NCBI GenBank assembly: GCA_027013765.1
Contig: JALWGG010000207.1
Span: forward strand, 1 to 8,719
Source: Acidilobaceae archaeon
GTDB lineage: Archaea; Thermoproteota; Thermoprotei_A; Sulfolobales; Acidilobaceae
Direction of reading: 5' to 3'
DNA length: 8,719 nt
In this document: piece by piece, positions 1-6,497 of the stretch
How the letters are laid out: every line of letters begins with the position of its first letter
Numbering within the stretch: position 1 is the stretch's first letter
Position numbers and translations under genes: made by a program
The notes under the pieces: model-generated
Told to the model about the DNA's origin: nothing
The model's input: only the letters and a program-made list of their open reading frames with translations
Database searches by the model: none

Positions 1-303
1 ATATACTAGTATCAGGGATTCCATATGGCATATGTCAGGACAGTTTATATATTGTGGTGTGAATATATTTATCTTTCCTGGAACGGGTATTCGAGTCTCG
101 CCGATTGTGGTGTCCACGATCATGGGGAACATGCTCTTATTCACATAGTATAGGTCTACCGTTTTCAGCTTGGCTGTGGATGGATTATCGGCTTTTATGT
201 AGAATCCTTCAAAATATAGGTAAAGGTTTAGAGATAGAGACGCTCCTAGTATTAGCCCCGCAACAAGTACTATATGCACAGGCCTAATCTCCAAAAATCT
301 CAC
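1..303 (-). CDS. SCO1/SenC-family copper chaperone for cytochrome oxidase (partial, C-terminus outside window)
   Basis: Reading the minus strand from a GTG at 303 gives an open frame of 101 codons to the window edge. Residues 1-30 form one N-terminal membrane anchor (MRFLEIRPVHIVLVAGLILG then a second hydrophobic stretch). A beta-rich segment follows, then INCPDICHMES at residues 86-96 with Cys88 and Cys92. This CPxxC spacing is the copper-binding pair of the thioredoxin-fold SCO/SenC family, which delivers copper to the CuA centre of oxidase subunit II. The start is supported by AAGGAG at 315..310, six bases upstream. The GTG overlaps the ctaA stop as GTGA, so the two genes are probably translationally coupled. 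The distal copper-ligand histidine of the family would lie beyond the edge and cannot be checked. The family call rests on the anchor, the motif and the oxidase-operon context. Confidence 0.85.
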   Translation of the reverse strand, partial: MRFLEIRPVHIVLVAGLILGASLSLNLYLYFEGFYIKADNPSTAKLKTVDLYYVNKSMFPMIVDTTIGETRIPVPGKINIFTPQYINCPDICHMESLILVY

Positions 304-737
304 CCACTGCTCCTTGCATAATAGATTCCGGCTAGAGCTGATACCAGGGCTAGTGAGATTGATGCTAGGGCTAGGTGAGCCGCTACAAGTGTATCTTCCA
401 GGTAGGATTTGACTACAACCATACCTATCATAGCCTGTATTACAAGCACTATCAGTGCGGCCATTGATAGATATGCCTCCACGCCGCCTTCTCTAGCAGA
501 AGTTATGGCCAGTATTGCGACGCTCACTAGCGACGTTGCACCCGCGATCCTGTGGAAATACTCCAAGGCTACTCCGTGGTCGCTTAGAAGCCCTATGGGT
601 ATTAGGCTACCATTACAATGAGGCCAATCAACTCCACAAGCCATGCCAGCGTTGCTTGCCTTGACGATTCCCCCAATAATTATTGTCCCAAGTATTGATG
701 CAATGCTAGCAAGTGATAGGACAAATCCTTTCTTCAT
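300..737 (-). CDS. ctaA: Compact archaeal heme A synthase CtaA
   Basis: A 145-residue protein with about four membrane helices (roughly 5-24, 60-80, 87-108, 118-141), half the length of the usual eight-helix CtaA. It converts heme O to heme A by oxidising the methyl group, supplying the cofactor for the oxidase encoded just upstream. Visible landmarks are an external cysteine pair in ACGVDWPHCNG (Cys34, Cys41), the EYFHR motif (Glu59, His62) and a second histidine, His121, in the last helix. A half-size heme A synthase of this kind is known from Aeropyrum pernix, where it is thought to pair with itself to mimic the two halves of the long form. I chose the ATG at 737, preceded by GGGGTG with an 8-nt gap. 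An in-frame GTG at 755 would add six residues but has a poorer ribosome site. No heme O synthase gene is visible here. Confidence 0.92.
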   Translation of the reverse strand: MKKGFVLSLASIASILGTIIIGGIVKASNAGMACGVDWPHCNGSLIPIGLLSDHGVALEYFHRIAGATSLVSVAILAITSAREGGVEAYLSMAALIVLVIQAMIGMVVVKSYLEDTLVAAHLALASISLALVSALAGIYYARSSG

Positions 738-760
738 TATGACAGCACCCCACACTAGGC

Positions 761-847
761 CTACGCTAGTAATTGGTATAGTATGGCGAGGAGGAGTAGT
801 AGCCCTGCCAGGCCTATGAGGCCTATCACGGCCTGCTTACCGTCCAT
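761..847 (-). CDS. 28-residue single-helix membrane peptide in the oxidase operon
   Basis: Seen directly: the minus strand from ATG 847 to TAG 763..761 encodes 28 residues, beginning MDGKQAVIGLIG and ending LAILYQLLA. It has a short charged N-terminus followed by one uninterrupted hydrophobic helix of about 22 residues, rich in Leu and Gly. GGGTGAC at 860..854, overlapping the stop of the subunit IV gene, lies seven bases before the ATG and is a good archaeal ribosome site. The frame fills most of an otherwise unexplained gap between subunit IV and ctaA. Inference: it is a tiny accessory subunit or assembly peptide of the oxidase, comparable in size and topology to subunit IIa of Thermus ba3 oxidase or CcoQ-like peptides. 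I see no convincing sequence kinship to either. The main doubt is that an 87-nt frame can arise by chance. Confidence 0.62.
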   Translation of the reverse strand: MDGKQAVIGLIGLAGLLLLLAILYQLLA

Positions 848-854
848 CCCCCAG

Positions 855-1136
855 TCACCCTAGGTATGGTGTGCATGCTAGTACACTAGTTATGGCGGCT
901 GATACTAGGACTAGGAGCATTAGGAATGATGTTAGGGGGAGCATTTTAACGCTTGACTCCTCATACTTCAGGTGCTGGTATATGTATGCTATTATCGTTG
1001 ATTGTATCATGGCTATTGATATGGTGAATGCCAACGTATTCCTAACTATACCATTCATTATCAGGAACACTTCAAGGAAGGCCGTGACTACTAGAGCCGT
1101 CCACCCGGAAACATATAATACTGGCTCTCTACCCAT
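855..1136 (-). CDS. Cytochrome c oxidase subunit IV-like membrane protein
   Basis: A 93-residue protein with three predicted membrane helices (about 8-27, 34-54 and 66-86). The middle helix and following loop, MIQSTIIAYIYQHLKYEE (43-60), match the pattern of the prokaryotic subunit IV family, where a helix of the type xxQxxxxxxxxMHLKxE precedes a short loop. This subunit is small, carries no cofactor and is thought to stabilise the oxidase. It sits directly after the fused subunit I+III gene, the usual order I-III-IV. The ATG at 1136 follows GGGGGTG (1150..1144) by seven bases. The ribosome site overlaps the preceding stop, indicating cotranscription. The His-Leu-Lys triplet keeps the family's loop, with Gln in place of the usual Met. 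The call depends on topology and position as much as on sequence. Confidence 0.8.
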   Translation of the reverse strand: MGREPVLYVSGWTALVVTAFLEVFLIMNGIVRNTLAFTISIAMIQSTIIAYIYQHLKYEESSVKMLPLTSFLMLLVLVSAAITSVLACTPYLG

Positions 1137-1149
1137 CCACCACCACCCC

Positions 1150-3504
1150 CTAAATTAGGTAGAATAGTGGGAAGAGTATTGTCCAGACGATCTCAACGAT
1201 CCCCCAGTAGATGCCGAGCATAATGAGCGTTGTCAGGCTAACATTCTTATCAAGGGCCATTTTGAATATTAGATATAGTGTTGCTATGATACCTATTAGG
1301 ACGTGTGCAGCGTGCACCCCCGTAAGCACGTAGTAGAGCTGTGCCTGCAAGCCGCTTGACAGGGTATATCCCTCTGCTATTAGCCTTGTCCATTCAATCG
1401 ACTTTATGAACAGGAATAGTAGTCCTGTGAAGAATGTTCCCATGAGGAGCATCAGTGGCTTGATCCTTGCCCCATTCTTATACGTATAGTACCCTAGACT
1501 GTAGAATAGCGTGCCGCTGAATAGTATTATTGTGTTGAGTAGCCCCAAATATGGGTCATGATGAATATATCCGGGTGTCCATGCTAGGCTCCTACTCATT
1601 ATGAATAGGGCAACGCTTATCAGCGAGCCGAACAGGAACATCTCGCTAGTTACAAACACCCACATGCCGAGCCTATTCTTATCTATCCCTGTGAAGGGCC
1701 ACGTCTCCATGTATCCCGGCTCCTCCTCGTGGAACTTCGAGTAATAGTCGTCTCTAACCCATCTAGCCACAGCTACTATCAGCAATGCCAGGCCTGCTAG
1801 CATTAGGGCCTTGGAGAGTGCTATGCCCAGGCCTGTAATGAATAGTGCCAACCCGATCAATGCTGGGTTCCCCGACCAGTGTTCATGGAATGTGTAGCTG
1901 TGGCCTCCATCGGGGATATGGACGCCGCTTCCCGCTAGCGAGGCTTCACTCACATACTCTATCCTCCCGTCACTCCTGACAACAGGCTGACCCTCATAAT
2001 TGTGTCTGGGCGGTGGTGATGGTGTCGTCCATTCTATCCCCCACGCGTTCCAGGGGTTCGGAGGCGCCTTTTCCCCGTGGCGGAGTGACTTGTAGAGTAT
2101 GTATGCTCCCAGTAGGAATCCTAGGCCTACTATGTAGGAGCCTAGTGTCGATACCTGGTTTAGAAGCTTCCACTCGGCAGGGTATGTGTAATATCTTCTA
2201 GGCATGTCAATGAGGAGGAATTGCGGCAGATACAAGAGGTTTATCCCGATGAATAGGAGTATCAGCTGTATCTTGGCCAGCCTCTCGTTATACAGCCTCC
2301 CCGTTATCTTAGGCCACCAGTAGTATAGGGCGGCTAGTAGGCCCAGGGTTACGGCTCCAACCATTATGTAGCGGAAGTGTGCTACAACCCAGTATGTCCC
2401 CCTGAAGGCTCTGTCAAGTATTATCGCTGCCTGGAAGACCCCGGTGGAGCCCCCGAGTATGAAGAAGAATATCGCGGCGATCGTGTATAATAGCGGCGCC
2501 CTATAGACTATCCTACCCTTGTAGAGGGTCATTATGAGGGCTAGTGTCGCCATCTCGAATGGTATCGATATTAGGGCTGTGGTAACGCTGAAGATCTTCC
2601 TAACGTTTAGGCTTGTACCAGTTATAAACATGTGGTGCATCCAGACCAGATAGCTCAATGCTGTAGCAGCGAATAATGCTATCAGGAGGAATCTACGCGC
2701 GTATAACTGCCTCCTAGCGAATACAGACACTATATCAGCCATAGCTCCCAGGGCTGGTAGGAGTAGTACATAGACCTCTGGGTGGCCGAAGAACCAGAAT
2801 AGGTGGTCCCATAATAATGCGCCTCCCTCGACCGATGTCAGGAACGCCGTCCCCAGTAGCTTATCCAGGAGCAGGGCCGCTGCTCCGACTGCTAGGGGTG
2901 GGAATGCAAGCCACATCATCAATACTGAGAACAGTACTCCCCAGGTGAACATTGGCACACGGCTCCATGTCATGCCTGGAGCCCTCATCCTTGCTATGGT
3001 AACCACCATGTTGACTGTACCGACGGTGACGGATGCCGTTAGCAGTATGATAGCGACTGCCGCCAGCACAGTGCCCTTGCCGGTTAATAAGACGTTTTGA
3101 GGAGCGTATAGCGTCCACCCCATATCAGCGGCTCCACCGGGGACAAAGAAGCCAGCCACCAGGAGTAGGCCGCTGGCAAGGTATAGCCAGTAGCTTAGAG
3201 CATTCAGCCTAGGGAATGCTAGGTCCCTTGCACCGATCTGCAGTGGCATGATATAGTTTGCAAGCCCGATCTCGAAGGGTGACATGAACCAGAGTAGCAT
3301 TAGGAGGCCGTGAATGGTTACTGCCTGGTTAAACTCGGAACCCGTAAGTATCTCCTCTTCAGGGAACGCAAGCTGGGTCCTGAATACTAGAGCTAGTACA
3401 CCAGCCACTAGGAAGAAGTAGATGCTCGTGACCATGTATAGGATCCCGATATCTTTATGGTTCGTTGTTGTAACCCACCTCTTAACCCACTCTAGGACCC
3501 CCAC
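1150..3504 (-). CDS. Heme-copper oxidase fused subunit I+III (A-type/SoxM-like) with atypical heme and proton-channel residues
   Basis: A 784-residue integral membrane protein, the catalytic core of an aa3-type terminal oxidase that reduces O2 to water. Subunit I (about 1-510) starts TTTNHKDIGILYM. It carries His65 (low-spin heme), the D-channel Asp94 with Asn83 and Asn101, HPEVY 241-245 (CuB His, gating Glu243, cross-linked Tyr245), His290-His291 (CuB), His376 (heme a3) and Arg436-Arg437. Subunit III (about 545-784) has RLGMWVFVTSEMFLFG with Glu621 and ends YWGIVEIVWTILFPLFYLI. Such I+III fusions are known in Aeropyrum and Sulfolobus. Oddities: the second low-spin heme ligand is Arg378 (AHFRY instead of AHFHY), the K-channel PTGxK is PFEMA (315-319), and the Mg-site His-Asp is Arg368-Gly369. 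The start is GTG 3504, preceded by GAGGTGAT (3517..3510) with a 5-nt gap. The next upstream gene ends seven bases before it. Confidence 0.95.
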   Translation of the reverse strand: MGVLEWVKRWVTTTNHKDIGILYMVTSIYFFLVAGVLALVFRTQLAFPEEEILTGSEFNQAVTIHGLLMLLWFMSPFEIGLANYIMPLQIGARDLAFPRLNALSYWLYLASGLLLVAGFFVPGGAADMGWTLYAPQNVLLTGKGTVLAAVAIILLTASVTVGTVNMVVTIARMRAPGMTWSRVPMFTWGVLFSVLMMWLAFPPLAVGAAALLLDKLLGTAFLTSVEGGALLWDHLFWFFGHPEVYVLLLPALGAMADIVSVFARRQLYARRFLLIALFAATALSYLVWMHHMFITGTSLNVRKIFSVTTALISIPFEMATLALIMTLYKGRIVYRAPLLYTIAAIFFFILGGSTGVFQAAIILDRAFRGTYWVVAHFRYIMVGAVTLGLLAALYYWWPKITGRLYNERLAKIQLILLFIGINLLYLPQFLLIDMPRRYYTYPAEWKLLNQVSTLGSYIVGLGFLLGAYILYKSLRHGEKAPPNPWNAWGIEWTTPSPPPRHNYEGQPVVRSDGRIEYVSEASLAGSGVHIPDGGHSYTFHEHWSGNPALIGLALFITGLGIALSKALMLAGLALLIVAVARWVRDDYYSKFHEEEPGYMETWPFTGIDKNRLGMWVFVTSEMFLFGSLISVALFIMSRSLAWTPGYIHHDPYLGLLNTIILFSGTLFYSLGYYTYKNGARIKPLMLLMGTFFTGLLFLFIKSIEWTRLIAEGYTLSSGLQAQLYYVLTGVHAAHVLIGIIATLYLIFKMALDKNVSLTTLIMLGIYWGIVEIVWTILFPLFYLI

Positions 3505-3510
3505 AGCTCA

Positions 3511-4164
3511 TCACCTCTTTGACTCTATAAACTCCTTGAACTCCTCCGGAGTCACGACCTTCAACTTTGCCTTCATCAGGCTATGGCCTACACCGCATAG
3601 TTCATAGCAGAATATGTCATATTCTCCAGGCTGGCTTGGCGTCTTTATCCAGAGGCTGTTTACTATTCCTTTAATTGCATCCACCTTGGCGCCCTTGAAT
3701 TCCGGGATGCCGAAGGCATGGAATACGTCGTCACTTGTAACCTTGAACTCCACCACTGTATCCGTTGGGAGAACTACCTCATTTATAGTCGTGAATCCAC
3801 CCAGGTCTGGAGGGTACTCGAATCTCCACCCGAAGGTATAGCCTGTAACCCAGATAACAATATCGGGGCTGCTCGGCGTTAGCTCTACATACTCTGTATA
3901 TGGATAAGTGGCTATTGTTAGCCCAAGCACTATGATCCCTGTGACTACAAGCATGTACTTTGTTGCACCTATCTTGGCAAACCCTGTGGGCACCCTGCCA
4001 GGACCCGGGTAGTCTTCAGCGAACTCGTCCTCACTAGACGCCCTATACTTCGAGAAGAAGTATACTAGGAGTGCGGTGACCCCTCCAGCCAGCACGAACG
4101 CGGCTAGGAGGTAGTATTTGAATAACATCCACCAATACTCCTGGGGTGGCACAATACCTGCCAA
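3511..4164 (-). CDS. Cytochrome c oxidase subunit II with CuA site
   Basis: A 217-residue protein that takes electrons from a donor outside the membrane and passes them through a binuclear copper centre to subunit I. Two membrane helices (about 14-37 and 69-87) precede a cupredoxin domain. All CuA ligands are present: His149 in DVFHAFGIPEF, then CYELCGVGHSLM with Cys186, Glu188, Cys190, His194 and Met197. This argues for a cytochrome- or cupredoxin-type donor rather than a quinol. In the aromatic strand GYTFGWRFEYP the electron-entry Trp of mitochondrial-type enzymes is Phe111, as I would expect in several archaeal oxidases. The gene is first in the operon, and its stop overlaps the ribosome site of the subunit I+III gene. 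The longest frame starts at TTG 4164, with GGTG eight bases upstream. A GTG at 4152 would remove four residues and is a fair alternative. An in-frame stop lies at 4179. Confidence 0.95.
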   Translation of the reverse strand: MAGIVPPQEYWWMLFKYYLLAAFVLAGGVTALLVYFFSKYRASSEDEFAEDYPGPGRVPTGFAKIGATKYMLVVTGIIVLGLTIATYPYTEYVELTPSSPDIVIWVTGYTFGWRFEYPPDLGGFTTINEVVLPTDTVVEFKVTSDDVFHAFGIPEFKGAKVDAIKGIVNSLWIKTPSQPGEYDIFCYELCGVGHSLMKAKLKVVTPEEFKEFIESKR

Positions 4165-4204
4165 TAGCCAACACCGTTAAACGATCTTCTAGACCAGTCC
4201 ACGG

Positions 4205-4275
4205 GAGAATGTTGTATTATTGGAGCATTATCACTATAGCAAATATTTGACACACTAAAACATATATGTGAAAAC
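4205..4275 (-). promoter_or_regulatory. Probable promoter region of the oxidase operon
   Basis: The 187-nt gap between the S-adenosylmethionine synthetase gene and the oxidase operon is AT-rich on this side. It holds several TATA-like stretches on the minus strand (ATATATGTTTTA, CAAATATTTG, CTATAGTGATAAT). CAAATATTTG at 4240-4249 is a perfect 10-bp palindrome. A promoter is expected here because the operon begins immediately downstream, but I cannot say which stretch is the TATA box. Confidence 0.35.
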
Positions 4276-4310
4276 TACTAATCAAAACCCGAGGTCAGGC
4301 AAGCCGCCCC
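4268..4310 (-). terminator. Possible T-rich terminator of the S-adenosylmethionine synthetase gene
   Basis: On the minus strand, about 40 nt past the synthetase stop, a GC-rich segment with a short CAGG/CCTG stem is followed by GGGTTTTGATTAGTAGTTTT. Archaeal termination mainly needs T-runs such as these. The hairpin is weak and may be irrelevant. Confidence 0.3.
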
Positions 4311-4351
4311 TGGTCGAGGGTTAGTATTTAGTATATTCGTTCGCGGCGCCT

Positions 4352-5572
4352 CTAGAATAGTTGTGCCTCCCCCTTGATGATCTTCTCGGTGTACCTGGTT
4401 ATACCAGCTAGCGCCTCGTCAACTATGCCCTCTATCTCCCTTCTCATATCCGGAGTGACCTCCCTCCCGTCATCCACTTTCACCTTTACATCCGCCACCA
4501 AGGGGTCGTCTATTGGTCTTCCTATCTGGCTCAGGATCTTCACGTAGACCTCCTTCACCCCCGACACCTCATTATAAATCTTATAGGCCACATCATTAGC
4601 GACGACATTATATATCTTGCCTACATGGCTAACCGGGTTCTTTCCGGCGGTAGCCTCTAAGCTCATAGGCCTTAGTGGTGTTATCAGGCCGTTAGCTCTA
4701 TTACCCCTGCCAGTCATGCCATCATCTCCATGCTCCGAGCTCGTGCCTGTGACTGTAAGGTAGTACACGTTCTTGTCGGGTAGATCGCCCGTGTTCACGT
4801 AAACGTTTACATCACTGTTTGGCGCTATTCTGGATGCATGGTCTAATACGATCTCCTTGACCTCCTCCTTAACAGCCTGATACTCGCCCGGGTCGAGGAC
4901 CTTATGGGATATGATGGCGGAGGCTATCGTGAGCTCAATCTTATCCCGCCTTCTAAGCCCCATAACCTTTATATCCTCCCCAACGGCTGGTATACGCGAC
5001 TTCACCTCCCTACTGTTCAGGAGCCTCTCAGTCTCATAAACAAGCCTCTCCAGGGTGGATAGCGGGGCATAGCCTGAGCCGAAGCTTGTGTCATTGGCCC
5101 TCGGCACGCTCTCCGATGCTTCGAAGAGGCCTACAAGATCTACACTCCCCTTCCCGATCTTGTAATCAATGATCATATGCTCATCTGGGTCTAGGAACCT
5201 GAAGTTCTCCCTTATCCAGGATTTAACTGCATTAATTATGATGGTACCCACAGGTATACTCTCTATACCGTCGCTAGTCTTAACCTCCGTGGTGGCCCTG
5301 CCGGAGACTATGATGTAGATCGGCTGTATAACCTCTCCTCCACCCCACCTAGGCGACGCCTGGCCACCCACCAGGAGGACCTTGTCCAGGTTGTGGTGGA
5401 GTATCCTCCCATACCTTTCAAGGTAGTATAGGCTTAGGGCCCTGCTTGCAGCCTCCGCGGCTGCATCACTAATATAATCTGGATGGCCGAGCCCCTTCCT
5501 CTCCACAAGCTCTACCTCATACTCCTCGACGCTCGGGTGCTTATATGCCTCTACTACTATGTTTCTACTCAT
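4352..5572 (-). CDS. mat: S-adenosylmethionine synthetase, archaeal type
   Basis: A 406-residue cytosolic enzyme that makes S-adenosylmethionine from methionine and ATP, the methyl donor of the cell. It belongs to the archaeal-type family, which is very divergent from bacterial MetK. Recognisable blocks are VELVERKGLGHPDYISD (19-35), LHHNLDKVLLVGG (58-70), RWGGGEV (75-81), SFGSGYAPLSTLERLVYETE (163-182), a glycine-rich SSEHGDDGMTGRGNRANG (278-295) and RPMSLEATAGKNPVSHVGKI (301-320). The frame is open up to 5626, but I place the start at ATG 5572. The family begins with MxNIVVE, GGGGTGA precedes this ATG by eight bases, and position 5626 lies inside the TATA box, so the longer start would not be transcribed. 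The gene appears to be its own transcription unit. Nothing links it functionally to the oxidase operon downstream. Confidence 0.96.
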   Translation of the reverse strand: MSRNIVVEAYKHPSVEEYEVELVERKGLGHPDYISDAAAEAASRALSLYYLERYGRILHHNLDKVLLVGGQASPRWGGGEVIQPIYIIVSGRATTEVKTSDGIESIPVGTIIINAVKSWIRENFRFLDPDEHMIIDYKIGKGSVDLVGLFEASESVPRANDTSFGSGYAPLSTLERLVYETERLLNSREVKSRIPAVGEDIKVMGLRRRDKIELTIASAIISHKVLDPGEYQAVKEEVKEIVLDHASRIAPNSDVNVYVNTGDLPDKNVYYLTVTGTSSEHGDDGMTGRGNRANGLITPLRPMSLEATAGKNPVSHVGKIYNVVANDVAYKIYNEVSGVKEVYVKILSQIGRPIDDPLVADVKVKVDDGREVTPDMRREIEGIVDEALAGITRYTEKIIKGEAQLF

Positions 5573-5620
5573 GCACACCGTCACCCCCCGGGCGGTTTTC
5601 AGCGATACCTTTGGAAGGAC

Positions 5621-5640
5621 AAGCATATAAATATAATATT
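5621..5640 (-). promoter_or_regulatory. TATA box and promoter of the S-adenosylmethionine synthetase gene
   Basis: The minus strand reads AATATTATATTTATATGCTT, a strong archaeal TATA element centred near 5627. Transcription would then start around 5600 and give a leader of about 30 nt containing the GGGGTGA ribosome site. This spacing also settles the start codon as ATG 5572. Confidence 0.65.
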
Positions 5641-5643
5641 GAG

Positions 5644-5657
5644 GCTATACGTATAGC
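5644..5657. promoter_or_regulatory. Perfect 14-bp palindrome GCTATACGTATAGC, candidate regulator site
   Basis: The two halves GCTATAC and GTATAGC are exact reverse complements with no spacer. The site lies about four bases upstream of the AT-rich TATA stretch of the S-adenosylmethionine synthetase promoter and downstream of the preceding gene's T-rich end. Archaeal activators and Lrp-type regulators often bind short palindromes next to TATA/BRE. No bound protein is known, so this remains a candidate. Confidence 0.4.
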
Positions 5658-5659
5658 AT

Positions 5660-5695
5660 GAAAAAGTTAAATGAATTAAAATTATATAAAAATGC
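5660..5695 (-). terminator. T-rich terminator of the threonine-rich protein gene
   Basis: Minus-strand reading shows two T-runs (TTTTTATATAATTTTAATT and TTAACTTTTT), beginning about 26 nt after the stop of the threonine-rich gene. No stem-loop is needed for archaeal intrinsic termination. The position between that gene and the synthetase promoter fits. Confidence 0.45.
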
Positions 5696-5720
5696 TCTAG
5701 ATTACTATATCTATGTTTTG

Positions 5721-6467
5721 CTACTTACCAGTATACTCCTCCCCTATATTTATCGGTATCTCCTCGACGCTCCCGTCTACAACTATCTTTAGTATTATAG
5801 TTGTTGGCATCTCTCTGGCGGGTCCTGCAGCTGTTACAGTGGTGTCCTTAACCATCATCACACATATATCCTGAGGGTTCCTGGTTGCTATGAGCGTGAC
5901 CTGGGCTGTCTTGTTCTCTGCATTCAAGTCCACCTTAACCTTCCAGCAGGGGTCTGGTGTTGAAAGCTGGATTGTAATGTTTAAGACCCCTCTATCCTCG
6001 TCATATGATATTGATAGCCCCTTCACCTTAACCCATCCATTCTCGCCCTTGAAAACCCTCTCGATCTTGATGGTCCTTGCATTCTCATCCTGCTTCATAG
6101 TGTGTGTGGTACCCGGTGGGGGTAGTGGCGTGATCCCCTCTCCATGCTCCTTGCTCGTCTTTGTGTGGGTTGCCTCGCTGGCCTCCTGCCTGGTCTCAGT
6201 CTCTGTATTCTCATGTGTAGTGGTTGTAGTGGTATAGGGCTCCCGTGTAATAGTAGTCCTAGTCGTCTTAGTAGTCTTTGACGTGGTTTGCGTTGTTGAT
6301 GTATGCGTTGCCTTGGCCTGGGTCTCCTCTACCGGGGTTGTGGTTGCTGTGCTAGTTGTGGTTGACTCCTTTACAACCTCCCCGCCTCCCCCCTGCTGGA
6401 GTGTATATGCTATTCCAGCTATTATCACTATGGCTACCAGTATAGATGCTACGCGTAGTGTATCCAT
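5721..6467 (-). CDS. Membrane-anchored protein with Thr-rich stalk and a two-cysteine external domain, function unknown
   Basis: A 248-residue protein that I do not recognise. Residues 5-22 form one N-terminal membrane helix or uncleaved signal anchor. A stalk of about 70 residues (35-104) follows, nearly half threonine (33 of 70) with Glu, Lys and Ser, and then a Pro-rich turn (PLPPPG). The remaining roughly 120 residues alternate polar and hydrophobic residues as in a beta sandwich, with just two cysteines (Cys174 in PDPCWKVKV, Cys202 in QDICVMM) that could form a disulfide outside the cell. Thr-rich stalks are typical of O-glycosylated archaeal surface proteins. I choose ATG 6467 rather than the longer GTG 6494: AGGGTGA lies five bases before the ATG, while the TATA-like TTTATAC at 6510..6504 would start transcription near 6481, downstream of the GTG. 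It has its own promoter and a T-rich end. Confidence 0.75.
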   Translation of the reverse strand: MDTLRVASILVAIVIIAGIAYTLQQGGGGEVVKESTTTSTATTTPVEETQAKATHTSTTQTTSKTTKTTRTTITREPYTTTTTTHENTETETRQEASEATHTKTSKEHGEGITPLPPPGTTHTMKQDENARTIKIERVFKGENGWVKVKGLSISYDEDRGVLNITIQLSTPDPCWKVKVDLNAENKTAQVTLIATRNPQDICVMMVKDTTVTAAGPAREMPTTIILKIVVDGSVEEIPINIGEEYTGK

Positions 6468-6497
6468 ACCCTTCACCCTGCTAGTAGTATTCACTGG

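Noticed and set aside
105..287. 60-codon plus-strand frame at the left edge
   Set aside because: The minus strand here encodes the SCO protein with its CPDIC motif, so the plus-strand frame is a shadow.
869..890. CTAGTACACTAG near the end of subunit IV as an operator
   Set aside because: It lies inside coding sequence, and CTAG-containing words are common throughout this window because of frequent CTA and TAG codons.
2861..3118. 85-codon minus-strand frame inside subunit I
   Set aside because: A shadow of the oxidase gene in another frame. The composition is Arg/Ser/His-rich and not membrane-like, with no initiation signal.
4290..4322. GC-rich CCCGAGG...CGAGGG segment as an RNA gene or riboswitch
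   Set aside because: The apparent symmetry is not complementary base by base, only a CAGG/CCTG stem forms, and C/D box motifs are absent or degenerate. At best it belongs to a terminator.
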